Below are positions 1 to 7,424 of a stretch of DNA of 64,000 nt, one piece after another. Made by a program: the position numbers and the translations under genes. Each line of letters opens with the position of its first letter. Position 1 is the first letter of the stretch. Under the pieces are notes generated by a model. That model saw nothing but the letters and a program-made list of their open reading frames with translations. It was not told the origin of the DNA and did no database searches. The DNA comes from Pseudomonas aestuarii (GTDB taxonomy: Bacteria > Pseudomonadota > Gammaproteobacteria > Pseudomonadales > Pseudomonadaceae), in the NCBI RefSeq assembly GCF_027988105.1, contig NZ_JAQJZJ010000013.1:29201-93200 (forward strand). The letters are read 5' to 3'.

Positions 1-820
1 GAATCGGCCGACTGTAGGTATAACCCTGCCCCACAATCAGCGGGCTGTTCTGGAAAAAACGGCCGTGGAGGTCGACCATTAGGTAGGACTCGCGCATGTC
101 GTGGTTGTCTTCGGCGCAGAGGATGTTGGTGAAAGTGCCGTGGCGGGCGACAAAGGCGGCGAACTGCTGATCGCTAACGGCCAGGTGCTGGTTGACCACC
201 GGAAGCATGCGCAGAACCTTCCACTTCTCAGGGGCAAAGCTGCGGACCAGGGCGGTGAGGTCTTCGGTGTGATTGAGCTGGTTGACCACGGTGTTGAGCT
301 TGAGGCGCAGCTGCGGGTTATTCTGACGGGCTTGATATAGGTTGGTCGCCAGCTGATCCAAGTCGAGCAGCTGACCCCTACGGTCGATGCGACCGATAGC
401 TCTGTTGGTCGCTGAGTTGGCCGAGTCGAGGCTGATGCCCAGCCAAGTCAGTTGCGGCGCCAACTGGTCCAGCATCTCCCGGGTCAGGCGAGAGCCGTTG
501 CTGATCAGCGAGACTTCAAAGCCGAGGGCCCGGGCCTGGCTGACCATGGCCGGGAGCTTATTGGCATGTAGCAAGGGCTCACCGCCGGCCAGGTTGAGGC
601 GGACGGAGTACCAGGACATTCGGCTGGCCAGCGGGTTGACGCGGTTGTCCGAACGGAAGAATCGGTACAGCTCGCTCAGCAGCGCTGCGGTTCGTTCGGG
701 ATCGTGGATCAACTCTCGCGGGCAGGCGGACTCGCTCCATGCGGCGTAGCAGTACTGGCAACGGTAGTTGCAGGCTTCGGTGAGGTGCCAGTTGATGACC
801 AGCGGGGCAGGGTTGTGCAT
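1..820 (-). CDS. Prokaryotic viperin (pVip), radical SAM antiviral enzyme, 3' end outside window
   Basis: Translating leftwards from the ATG at 818-820 gives a radical SAM protein of at least 273 residues that continues past the window edge. It has the CxxxCxxC cluster motif (C17, C21, C24, in CNYRCQYC) right after an INWHLTEA stretch, and a glycine-rich NLAGGEP motif. Further on, segments such as KLNTVVNQLNHTEDLT, EKWKVLRML and MRESYLMVD line up with human viperin (KINSVINRFNVEEDMT, VRWKVFQCL, MKDSYLILD). Viperins convert CTP, GTP or UTP to 3'-deoxy-3',4'-didehydro nucleotides that stop phage RNA synthesis. A GGAG lies 8 nt before the ATG; a nearby ATG at 833 is in another frame. No nucleotide kinase is visible beside it. 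The family call is mine by eye; substrate choice cannot be told. Confidence 0.88.
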   Translation of the reverse strand, partial: MHNPAPLVINWHLTEACNYRCQYCYAAWSESACPRELIHDPERTAALLSELYRFFRSDNRVNPLASRMSWYSVRLNLAGGEPLLHANKLPAMVSQARALGFEVSLISNGSRLTREMLDQLAPQLTWLGISLDSANSATNRAIGRIDRRGQLLDLDQLATNLYQARQNNPQLRLKLNTVVNQLNHTEDLTALVRSFAPEKWKVLRMLPVVNQHLAVSDQQFAAFVARHGTFTNILCAEDNHDMRESYLMVDLHGRFFQNSPLIVGQGYTYSRPI

Positions 821-889
821 GACGCGAACTCCATGGTTTGGGATCCGCGCAGGGTGTCAGGGAGCTAGATTGATCGGTATGAAGCACCG

Positions 890-929
890 CGTATCCCCTC
901 CCTCTCGCCGACCTGCGAGAGGGGATACG
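890..929. repeat. Long imperfect palindrome between divergent genes
   Basis: Bases 915-929 are the reverse complement of 890-908 apart from a 4-nt insertion in the left arm, giving a 15-bp stem with a 6-nt loop (909-914). It sits in the 182-bp region between the viperin gene and the ankyrin gene. It is followed on the + strand by CAATTTT. It could be an operator for both promoters, an attenuator, or a REP-like element; the sequence alone does not decide. Confidence 0.6.
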
Positions 930-1002
930 GCAATTTTCAGTGGTAAGCTGGCCGCGCTTTGCAAGGATTACCGCACCTTCAACAACACCAAGGACAGGCG
1001 CC

Positions 1003-3723
1003 ATGAGCACCCTACCACTGACCGAAGCCATCCTGCTGGAGATTCATCAGAGTCTCGGCTGCCCAAGCTATCCGACCACCAAAAAGAACAAGTTCGCGAC
1101 CGGGCAGGACAGCCTGGCAGCCCACAAGACCATGGGCGAGGAAATCCTGAATGCCATCTTCGACGCCCTGGATATGGATCCACGGGCTCGCGTTGACGCC
1201 ATCGACAACCTTACCGAGTTCTGGAATGCCTACAAGTATCTCGAACTGAATACCTGGACGTTCGCCGCCGACCAGCAGCAGGTCGTCTGGATGCTGCTGG
1301 GTTACTTCTATATGCCCGGGCTGGCTCGCCGTGCGGCATTCTGGAGTCTCGAAGATACTCTGGACATGGGCATGCCAGGTGGGCGCTTCTGGTATCTGCC
1401 CGAGCCCCGTGAGGTAGATGGCAAGCCCAGCCTGTATCCGCCGGCCGCTCAGGTGCTGGATTGGCTGCTGGATCTATTGGGGATGACGCTGGAGGAGTTC
1501 GCCGATCAGCGCAGCGAGTCTACAGACGGTGGACATGATGGCCTGCGGCGTTCGCTGTACAACTGGCGCAAGGGAACCACGCCTGACTTAAGCACCATCG
1601 ACAAATACTTCGCCAACGAATTGCTGGTGGACTTTAAGGGTGCGTTCGCTCTCGACAGCAGCCGCTCGCCTGCCGAGCAATGCGCTGATGCCCTGGCGTT
1701 CGTGACGCGCAAGCAACTGACCGCCGACCAACTGCGCCTGGAAATCCCGATGACCCAGCCAGGCCGCCTTGAGGCGATTCTGGATGGCAGTGTGGATGAC
1801 GACGAAAAGGCTGCTTTCGTGGCGTATCTGGCCAGGCGTTATGCCATCCCCTCGCCGCACACCATCCGCCAGCGCCTGCTGTTTGCCCGCATGGTGCAGG
1901 ATGGCTATACCCGCCTGCTCAAGTTCCTGTGCCCGGGCGTTGATTCGCGATGTGCCGATGCCCAGCAGAACAAGCTGCTGCAGCTGTTCGCCATCTACAA
2001 GTTTGCCTACAACATGACCATCGATGGTTGGCGCAACTGCAGGGATCAAGGCGAGGCAGCTGAAAATGCCTGGTTCGAGGAACACCTACCGCCATGGGAC
2101 GCGCGCGGGTTGTACCTTTCGATTTTGCCATCACAACGGGAGACCGCTAATTCCGCGCTGGCCGAGCTTTTGACCCGTCACTTCGCCGAGGTACAACCCG
2201 GCGCGGCTCTCGAGGATCATGTCGGGCTGGGCGCGGAATCGGAAGCCCCGATCATTCAGCGCAACATCGAGCGGATGAAAGCGACCGCCGAAGAGTTCAA
2301 GGCAGAGCTGGAGCTGGCCGAGCGCCTGAAAACCGCATCGCCTTGGCGGACACTGCAGGGGGAATACCGCTACAGGGTAGTCAGCCAGATTGCCCAGCGA
2401 AGGAACCTTGGCCCCAAGGTTAGGCAGGCGGCCATCCAGCGCCTGCGCGAACTGGCGTCCAGCCCTTCAGAAACCATCCAGGCCGTGCTCTTCGAGCTGG
2501 ACACTTTCCTGAATAACGACCGCAGCAACAGTCCCAAGGATGCCCGTGACAGCGTGCAGGCGCTGCTCGAGGAAGCCGAGTCCTGTTCTGCCTACAAGCT
2601 CTGGAAGGCCGCCACCCTGCAATACAAGGCCAAGCATCTGCTGGCCTGCAACGACTTCGTGGGGGCTGGCAGGCTGTTCAGGGAGGCTCTCGAAACAGGA
2701 CTTGAGCGCAACTGCGGGCCACTGCACGGAGAGGTGGCGCGGGACTGCCTCGCTGTAGAGGTCGCCAACCAGAAGCTGATATTGAACAATCACGAAAAGT
2801 ACTACAGGGAGATGCTGGCTGGCGGCATGATGACCGAGTGCGAGGAAATACCCAGCATCGAGGAAACTGCTCGTTGGGCTTCCGAATACTTCTGGGACAC
2901 CCTGTACAAGCCCTATCCAGGCGTCCCGCCCCAGAAGCGGCGCGCCAGCGCTGCAGGCCGAAAAATGTTAGAAGAACTGATGCCACTGTTCTTTACCGGC
3001 GATCAAGACGGCTTGCAGGCCTGGATCAAGGCCAATCGCCAGTTGCTGAAATCGAACCTGCCGGACGTTGACGGCAATTCGGTACTGATGCTCCTGATCA
3101 AGATGCGCACGAGCTTTGCGCAAGGGTTGCACAAACTTCCCGCCGCTATGCTGGAAGGGGAGCAACAGAGCGTCGAAGCCATGCTGGAACAATGGCGGCA
3201 ATTCCTCGGACTACTGGCTCAGGAAGCGCCGAAACAGCTGAACATTACCGACTTCAAGAGCCAGACACCGCTGATGCTGATGGCCGAATCCGTAGATACC
3301 GAGCTGGTCAGGATTATGCTGCAGGCTGGTGCCGATCCGGAAAAACAGGACTGGCAGGGCATGACTGCTCTGCACTCGGCGATCAAGTCCCATGCGAACA
3401 GTTGCGTGGATGCTCTGCTGGATCATCCGTGTAACCTTGACAATGAAACCGTGGACGGTCAGTCACCACTACATACAGCCGCCTGGTGCGCAAACAAGCA
3501 TGCAGTCAAACGCCTGTTGCAGCTAGCCCCTCACCTAGCTTGGAAACGTAATGCACAAGGGATGACACCTCTAGAGAGAGTTGAGTATCTAATAGAAGAG
3601 CCAGAAGCCTTGGAGGCATTGGCTCGGGATCTCAACAAGAACGGCAGGCAATGTGCATCAATGCAGGAACTGCTGAGCATCGTCAGCTTGCTTGAAGAAG
3701 ACCTTCCTGAAGTCAGTAACTGA
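1003..3723 (+). CDS. Large ankyrin-repeat protein, unknown function
   Basis: The 906-residue product starts at the ATG at 1003, which has AAGGA 8 nt upstream; an in-frame ATG at 940 lacks this. The first ~650 residues are helical with no family I recognise. They include a possible TPR-like stretch around residues 500-600 (repeated alpha-hairpins ending YKLWKAATLQYKAKHLLA). The C-terminal ~230 residues carry ankyrin repeats: SQTPLMLMAESVDTELVRIM, then LQAGADPEKQDWQGMTALHS, and GQSPLHTAAWCANKHAVKRL. No signal peptide or membrane segment is seen, so it should be cytoplasmic. It is divergent from the viperin gene over 182 bp. Ankyrin proteins beside defence genes may sense or scaffold, but a defence role here is inference from position only. 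Confidence 0.85.
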   Translation: MSTLPLTEAILLEIHQSLGCPSYPTTKKNKFATGQDSLAAHKTMGEEILNAIFDALDMDPRARVDAIDNLTEFWNAYKYLELNTWTFAADQQQVVWMLLGYFYMPGLARRAAFWSLEDTLDMGMPGGRFWYLPEPREVDGKPSLYPPAAQVLDWLLDLLGMTLEEFADQRSESTDGGHDGLRRSLYNWRKGTTPDLSTIDKYFANELLVDFKGAFALDSSRSPAEQCADALAFVTRKQLTADQLRLEIPMTQPGRLEAILDGSVDDDEKAAFVAYLARRYAIPSPHTIRQRLLFARMVQDGYTRLLKFLCPGVDSRCADAQQNKLLQLFAIYKFAYNMTIDGWRNCRDQGEAAENAWFEEHLPPWDARGLYLSILPSQRETANSALAELLTRHFAEVQPGAALEDHVGLGAESEAPIIQRNIERMKATAEEFKAELELAERLKTASPWRTLQGEYRYRVVSQIAQRRNLGPKVRQAAIQRLRELASSPSETIQAVLFELDTFLNNDRSNSPKDARDSVQALLEEAESCSAYKLWKAATLQYKAKHLLACNDFVGAGRLFREALETGLERNCGPLHGEVARDCLAVEVANQKLILNNHEKYYREMLAGGMMTECEEIPSIEETARWASEYFWDTLYKPYPGVPPQKRRASAAGRKMLEELMPLFFTGDQDGLQAWIKANRQLLKSNLPDVDGNSVLMLLIKMRTSFAQGLHKLPAAMLEGEQQSVEAMLEQWRQFLGLLAQEAPKQLNITDFKSQTPLMLMAESVDTELVRIMLQAGADPEKQDWQGMTALHSAIKSHANSCVDALLDHPCNLDNETVDGQSPLHTAAWCANKHAVKRLLQLAPHLAWKRNAQGMTPLERVEYLIEEPEALEALARDLNKNGRQCASMQELLSIVSLLEEDLPEVSN

Positions 3724-3795
3724 GTAGAGGCTGGGTGCACATTCATGCAGGGATGTGCCCCCACCCTCCAAGCCATCATTTCGAGCCCCCTGGTG

Positions 3796-3999
3796 TCAGG
3801 CTGATTTTCGCCTGGGCTGCTGGGCCATTCCTCCTTTACGTGGGCGAGACTTGGTGGTCTGCGGAGCATCAACTGGGTCAGCGCCTTTAAAGACTTTCTC
3901 TATGGCTTCGATGGCTTCAACCTCATGCCGCAGAAGCTCACCTTCCCAGTACACAACTCCAGCCAATAAACAGCGGGCCGACTCCCAGTTGCGCCTCAG
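3796..3999 (-). pseudogene. 5'-truncated remnant of a small unknown gene
   Basis: A 67-codon open frame without an ATG near its upstream end codes for an amphipathic helix (WEGELLRHEVEAIEAIEKVF) followed by a basic tail (RPRKGGMAQQPRRKSA). An in-frame TGA at 4000-4002 closes it upstream. The biased, charged composition looks like real protein rather than chance, so I read it as the end of a decayed gene in this mobile region. Function unknown. The rest of 3724-4044 holds nothing else I can support. Confidence 0.35.
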
Positions 4000-4044
4000 T
4001 CACGGCGTACATTCACAATCATTCCCGAACCCCAGATCCTAAGC

Positions 4045-4551
4045 TCATCGGCAAACAGCCAACACATAGCGGAACCATCGCTCCAGCAACTGCCTCTCCT
4101 CAGGCTGCAGATCATCCTTCGGGTAGCTAAGCGCCAATCGGTACGCATCTCCCTCTCCCTGAAAAGTAACAAAGGGGAAGCGATGATTAAGCTGCAGCAA
4201 ACGGAAAAACTGCGGCGCAACGACAAACTCCAGCGCTGCAGAGCGGGCGGCCTTTTCCAGTGCACCGGCCGGCAACGTCTGCACTAGACAGGACACGCCG
4301 CCGTGAACGCCTCCCGCATCGCACCATGCAAGATCATCGAGCGCTTGCTTCCCTGCAGCACTGAACAACCGTATTCCGGCATCCGTCTGACGCTCAGACT
4401 GCAGATCATTCCGGCTCAGATCCTGACTGGCACCATAGAGCGCCGTTTCAAGATCGTCTGAGAAGTGCTTGAGGTCATTGAAAGCCATCTCAACCTCATG
4501 CAGTGACAACATTTCAAGCTGCCCCTGCTTCACCAGCAGGGGCAGGTCCAC
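4045..4551 (-). CDS. Hypothetical protein of the satellite-like region, start uncertain
   Basis: The first clear initiator in this frame is GTG at 4549-4551, giving a 168-residue protein with no recognised family. However, the frame stays open well upstream. The extra residues (LTINEEADNSYFYLSATVDL) read like genuine coding, and no ATG lies in frame. Further up, the same frame encodes a stretch resembling the C-terminus of the Gp2 protein at 5043-5726 (CKTATKVFGNGRHGFG against CKAATKAFGDGSHGFG). The 5' end therefore seems to have been made by recombination, and this may be a chimera or a gene that lost its start. It follows the 4683-4982 gene on the same strand. Confidence 0.5.
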   Translation of the reverse strand: MDLPLLVKQGQLEMLSLHEVEMAFNDLKHFSDDLETALYGASQDLSRNDLQSERQTDAGIRLFSAAGKQALDDLAWCDAGGVHGGVSCLVQTLPAGALEKAARSAALEFVVAPQFFRLLQLNHRFPFVTFQGEGDAYRLALSYPKDDLQPEERQLLERWFRYVLAVCR

Positions 4552-4620
4552 CGTCGCACTCAGGTAGAAATAGCTGTTGTCCGCCTCCTCGTTGATCGTC
4601 AGCCGCGCCAGCGGATATCC

Positions 4621-4673
4621 GAAGCCATGCCGACCATTGCCAAAGACCTTGGTGGCAGTCTTGCAAAGGTGGC
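4621..4673 (-). repeat. Diverged copy of the gp2 3' end (partner at 5061-5113)
   Basis: By direct alignment 41 of 53 positions match between 4621-4673 and 5061-5113, both read on the minus strand and both encoding a K-x-A-T-K-x-F-G-x-G-x-H-G-F-G stretch. In gp2 this is the protein's C-terminus; in the other copy it runs into the 4045-4551 reading frame. The two lie 440 bp apart with the 4683-4982 gene between them. This looks like a recombination footprint between related satellites. Confidence 0.7.
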
Positions 4674-4682
4674 GAAGACCTA

Positions 4683-4982
4683 CTATTCGCCTTCCAACAG
4701 AACGAAATCCATGTGACTGAGAATCTCCACACCTGCAGGCTGCTTTACCAGCTCGAAAGTTTCCAAGCTGGCACCCTTCACCCCGCTAGAGTAGTAGACC
4801 AGCCAGTTGAACTCTCCGACTGCATGTGATGCAGTGAAAGACACTGACCAGCTTTCCGCCTCATCTTTCTGAATGCCACCGCTGTTCTTAATAGGACTCT
4901 GCTGCTTCAGCTCGCTAGCAGCAATGCGATAAGTCTGCCCAGCCGCTTTAAAGTCGACCGCACCAATTGGTTGAACTCTCAT
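4683..4982 (-). CDS. Small hypothetical protein (99 aa)
   Basis: The ATG is at 4980-4982. The product looks beta-rich and soluble (SWSVSFTASHAVGEFNWLVY), without signal peptide, membrane segment or a family I know. It lies 60 bp downstream of gp2 on the same strand, behind a hairpin that contains its G-rich ribosome-binding sequence. Its coding composition and its place directly after gp2 suggest a real satellite cargo gene. Function unknown. Confidence 0.6.
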   Translation of the reverse strand: MRVQPIGAVDFKAAGQTYRIAASELKQQSPIKNSGGIQKDEAESWSVSFTASHAVGEFNWLVYYSSGVKGASLETFELVKQPAGVEILSHMDFVLLEGE

Positions 4983-4986
4983 GACA

Positions 4987-5010
4987 CCCCCCTCGATTTA
5001 TTGAGGGGGG
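4987..5010 (-). promoter_or_regulatory. Hairpin enclosing the ribosome-binding site of the 99-aa gene
   Basis: A perfect 8-bp stem (4987-4994 with 5003-5010, eight-base loop) has as its 3' arm, on the transcribed strand, GAGGGGGG, which ends 4 nt before the ATG at 4982. When folded, the only plausible Shine-Dalgarno sequence is paired. There is no U-run after it, so it is not a normal terminator. It may hold translation low, or act as a DNA hairpin if the element passes through a single-stranded form. Confidence 0.55.
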
Positions 5011-5042
5011 CACTATAGCCCAGCGCGACTGAGTTTCAGCGG

Positions 5043-5726
5043 TCAGATTCGACTGCAACCAAACCCATGACTGCCATCGCCAAAGGCCTTGGTAGCCGCC
5101 TTGCAGAGGTAGCTGGCTCTATAGAAGAATGCGGCCTGCCCTTCTGGGTCGTCTCTGTGTAAGCGGTAGAGTGGGTTGCGGGGTATCTCGACCAAGCCTC
5201 TGACCGCCTCAACCGGTAGCCCCAACGTGCTGGCCCAGGCTTCCGCAAGGCGGTTGAACATGTTGTCCCTGCCTGGCTCGAACTTACCCAGGGCACTGAA
5301 AGCATCTTGATTCAACAAGATAGCCAGGTGATGGTGAGGCCTTCCATGCTGCCCCTGCTCTCTGGCCCAGACGTACCGAACATCAGTGTCATGGGCGTAC
5401 TTGTTCTCCAAGCGAGCTTGATCACGGTTATGCTCGATCTTGGCTTTGAGCGATCCGATGAAACGGGCAATTACCTCGTTCGTGTAGGCGTAGTCAGGAA
5501 GCAGAGGCCCGACAGGAAGCCGCAGGTCAATCCTGAATGCAAATACACGAGGGTAGTGATCAAGCGCACGACTCACCGTCAGGTGAAGACGGTCTAGGTA
5601 GTTACAGACAAATGGGCCTTTGTCTGCTTGCACAGGCAAGCCCTTGTATGGACTGCCGTAGAAAAGTTTCAGGTTGGCGTTGCCAGGATGACGGAGCGGG
5701 TTAGTGTTGCCAGGGTAACGGGTCAT
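5043..5726 (-). CDS. Inovirus Gp2 / YagK-YfjJ family protein
   Basis: The 227-residue protein matches the family called inovirus Gp2, found on cryptic prophages and small satellites. Visible features are a first half with repeated arginine/aspartate patterns (HYPRVFAFRIDLRLPVG) and an HGRPHHHLAILLN motif around residues 127-139. The latter resembles the His-hydrophobic-His metal site of HUH replication proteins. Aromatic-rich segments (AAFFYRASYLCKA) close the C-terminus. A role in rolling-circle-type replication of the element is an inference from this motif. The ATG at 5726 is the only good start. The AlpA-like gene lies upstream on the same strand, the usual partner in CP4-57-like remnants. 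Confidence 0.8.
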   Translation of the reverse strand: MTRYPGNTNPLRHPGNANLKLFYGSPYKGLPVQADKGPFVCNYLDRLHLTVSRALDHYPRVFAFRIDLRLPVGPLLPDYAYTNEVIARFIGSLKAKIEHNRDQARLENKYAHDTDVRYVWAREQGQHGRPHHHLAILLNQDAFSALGKFEPGRDNMFNRLAEAWASTLGLPVEAVRGLVEIPRNPLYRLHRDDPEGQAAFFYRASYLCKAATKAFGDGSHGFGCSRI

Positions 5727-6096
5727 GTCGGTATTCCAGTGATGAGGTCTATACCATCAGCACATGGAATATTTGTTTACTCACACCCCTTAGCATGTAT
5801 CTCTACCAGGCATCCCAGAGGGTGCCTGTACTCCTTGGGTAGGTACCTAATGCAAGCATCACTGCCTGCTAGTAGCCTGAATGAGTAGCTATGAAGGCAT
5901 ACTACCAAATACCGAAAAAGCAGCTTTGCTTTCCAGGCTAGCACTCAGGCAAATCCGCTCCAAACCCCAGCAGACCCAAGCAAGCTTCTACTCCGGCAAA
6001 AAAGCATCATGCCCGGATATTCTCCGGGCATGATGCTTTTTGACTCCGGTGGAGTGAACTCCCCCTCCGCGGGCTCTGACCCTTACTATCCCATCG
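5727..6096. other. Intergenic region between gp2 and alpA
   Basis: This 370-bp stretch has no convincing gene. It holds the strong bidirectional terminator at 6001-6041 and, near 5814-5831, a short inverted repeat (GGCATCCC...GGGTGCC). The promoter of gp2 must lie in the part between 5730 and 5990, because the terminator separates it from alpA; I see no clear -35/-10 pair. Confidence 0.5.
6001..6041. terminator. Strong bidirectional intrinsic terminator after alpA
   Basis: A perfect 16-bp stem (6001-6016 with 6024-6039) has a 7-nt loop. T-runs follow on both strands (TTTTT at 6037-6041 on +, six A at 5998-6003 giving U6 on the minus strand). It lies just past the stop codon of the AlpA gene and should end its transcript, insulating gp2. 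Confidence 0.9.
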
Positions 6097-6282
6097 TCAG
6101 GCCAGATCCCGCTCCTCGACTCTGGCCAAGATCCAGTCCTGAACCTCGCTCTCTAGCCAACCCACACACCGGTCCCCCAGTGGAATCGGCTTAGGAAACG
6201 AGCCCTCTCCAACGTACTTGTAGACTGTCGATCGAGCCAAACCAGTGGCATCGATAACGTTTTTCAGACGAATTATCCTCAT
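6097..6282 (-). CDS. AlpA-family transcriptional regulator
   Basis: The 61-residue protein is a MerR-like winged-helix excisionase-type regulator. IDATGLARSTVYKYVGEGSF is the helix-turn-helix, and the FPKPIPLGDRCVGWLESEV stretch (residues 29-47) is the family signature. AlpA proteins activate excision or integrase genes of P4-like satellites. The start has a full AGGAGG nine bases upstream. No integrase gene is seen intact nearby, although a possible integrase fragment lies at 10,616-10,770. Length is normal for the family. Confidence 0.88.
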   Translation of the reverse strand: MRIIRLKNVIDATGLARSTVYKYVGEGSFPKPIPLGDRCVGWLESEVQDWILARVEERDLA

Positions 6283-6587
6283 GAACGTGGTCCTCCTGTT
6301 CGTTCAGAGGATTGGGGGAACCTGTAGAAGATTACTGACGGGCAGAAGATCAGCGGCCAGCAGCCACGTCATCACCCAGCTAGCGAGCCCACAGCCCCTA
6401 CAGCCAAGCCAAACAGCCACTTAATACAATCGCAACTCATCCGACCAAACCCAAATCTCACCCGCAGCGATGATTTGATCCGCACGTAACTGCAATTAAA
6501 AAACGCGCAGACACTGACATCCAGAAGGATGGCTGAGCGCAGATGACCCATCCACCCCCCCCAAGGTATCTACCCCCAGCGTGATCA
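6283..6587. other. Gene-free stretch upstream of alpA
   Basis: I see no open frame with coding character, RNA gene or clear repeat here. The AGGAGG of alpA lies at its left end, and its right end abuts the IS21 remnant. Confidence 0.5.
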
Positions 6588-7270
6588 TCAGTCAGCCCCG
6601 ATCAGCGCTGGTATTCCCCCAGTGACCTCAAACCTTCCTCGCAGCCAGCCAGCCGAAGGAAGGGTGGCAACAGTACTTTCTGCAGGGAAAAGGAACACTC
6701 CCATCATTAGCATGCGTGGTAGCCGAGCCAATCCAGCAGTTGCTAAGACCAGGTGGCCCCCGGTCAAGGTGTAGCTGGAGGCACCGAGTACCGCGACGAA
6801 CACCTGCGCCTGACGGGTCTCGCCGCTGTGACAGTCGATCACCGGCACCGCCTGGCCGACATAGTCGACGAACAGCGTCTCGCCGACTCGATACTCCTGG
6901 CGCAGCGCCAGATCCAGCTTGCCCTGCCAGGCCTGGTAGTGGCCGCAGAACCAGCTGTACTGGAAGCCCTGTGGCTTGCTACCCAGCCAATGCTCCTGCC
7001 AGAGCAGTGCTAGGGTCAGGGTCAGGGTCACGCCCGGCCGGCGTAGCTCAGTGTGAATCGACGGCCAGTCAGGCATCGGGCTCTGCCCGGAGGGAACTGC
7101 GGGTAGCTGCGGAAACAGCCGCAGCTCCAAGTCAGCATCCGACAGCACGCTGACAAGGGCAAGGAAAGCCCGGCAGCGTTGTGGCGAGTCAGGGCCGCTG
7201 GGGCAGCGACCTACCGGACAGGCAGGCCAATATCAAACTTGAGGCGTGGTACCTCTCGAATTTCACGCAT
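6588..7270 (-). pseudogene. IS21-family transposase istA, degenerate
   Basis: Reading leftwards from ATG 7268-7270, the first residues MREIREVPRLKFDIGL match the IstA N-terminus, but the frame meets a stop at once (VR then TAG). A second open part from ~7190 to 6588 encodes the IstA middle: DADLELRLFPQLP, DWPSIHTELRRPGVTL, VGETLFVDYVGQAVPVIDCH and QVFVAVLGASSYT. The first catalytic Asp of the DDE core lies in FVDY. A short GGGTCA triplication at 7013-7030 adds residues (TLTLTL). After ASSYT the similarity ends, and neither the rest of istA nor istB is present. Inactive. Confidence 0.8.
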
Positions 7271-7424
7271 GGATAAACGCTCTACGACAACCTTTCTGCT
7301 TCGAAAGAAGGCTGATGGTAGTGAAGAAATCCTGCGTTACTGCATGCCTGACCGGGTGGCCGGATCAGCGTGGAATCGGTGGCCGGAGGCCACGGAATCC
7401 GTAAAGGTCACCGAGGACGAGTCA
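7271..7424 (-). mobile_element. IS21-family left end with terminal repeats
   Basis: Two adjacent 24-bp related repeats (7354-7377 and 7378-7401) share a GGTGGCCGGA core and end in GGAATC. They match the multiple terminal repeats typical of IS21 elements. The outer tip, read on the minus strand, begins TGACTCGTCC at 7424, in keeping with the 5'-TG ends of the family. Together with the istA pseudogene this marks an IS21 remnant over 6588-7424; the other end is missing. Confidence 0.65.

Noticed and set aside
940..1002. Upstream start for the ankyrin protein
   Set aside because: The added 21 residues (Arg/Thr/Pro-rich) look non-coding, and the ATG at 1003 has the ribosome site.
579..1031. Minus-strand frame of 150 codons over the viperin start
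   Set aside because: It is out of frame with the radical SAM protein and gives an Arg/Pro-rich product typical of a shadow frame.
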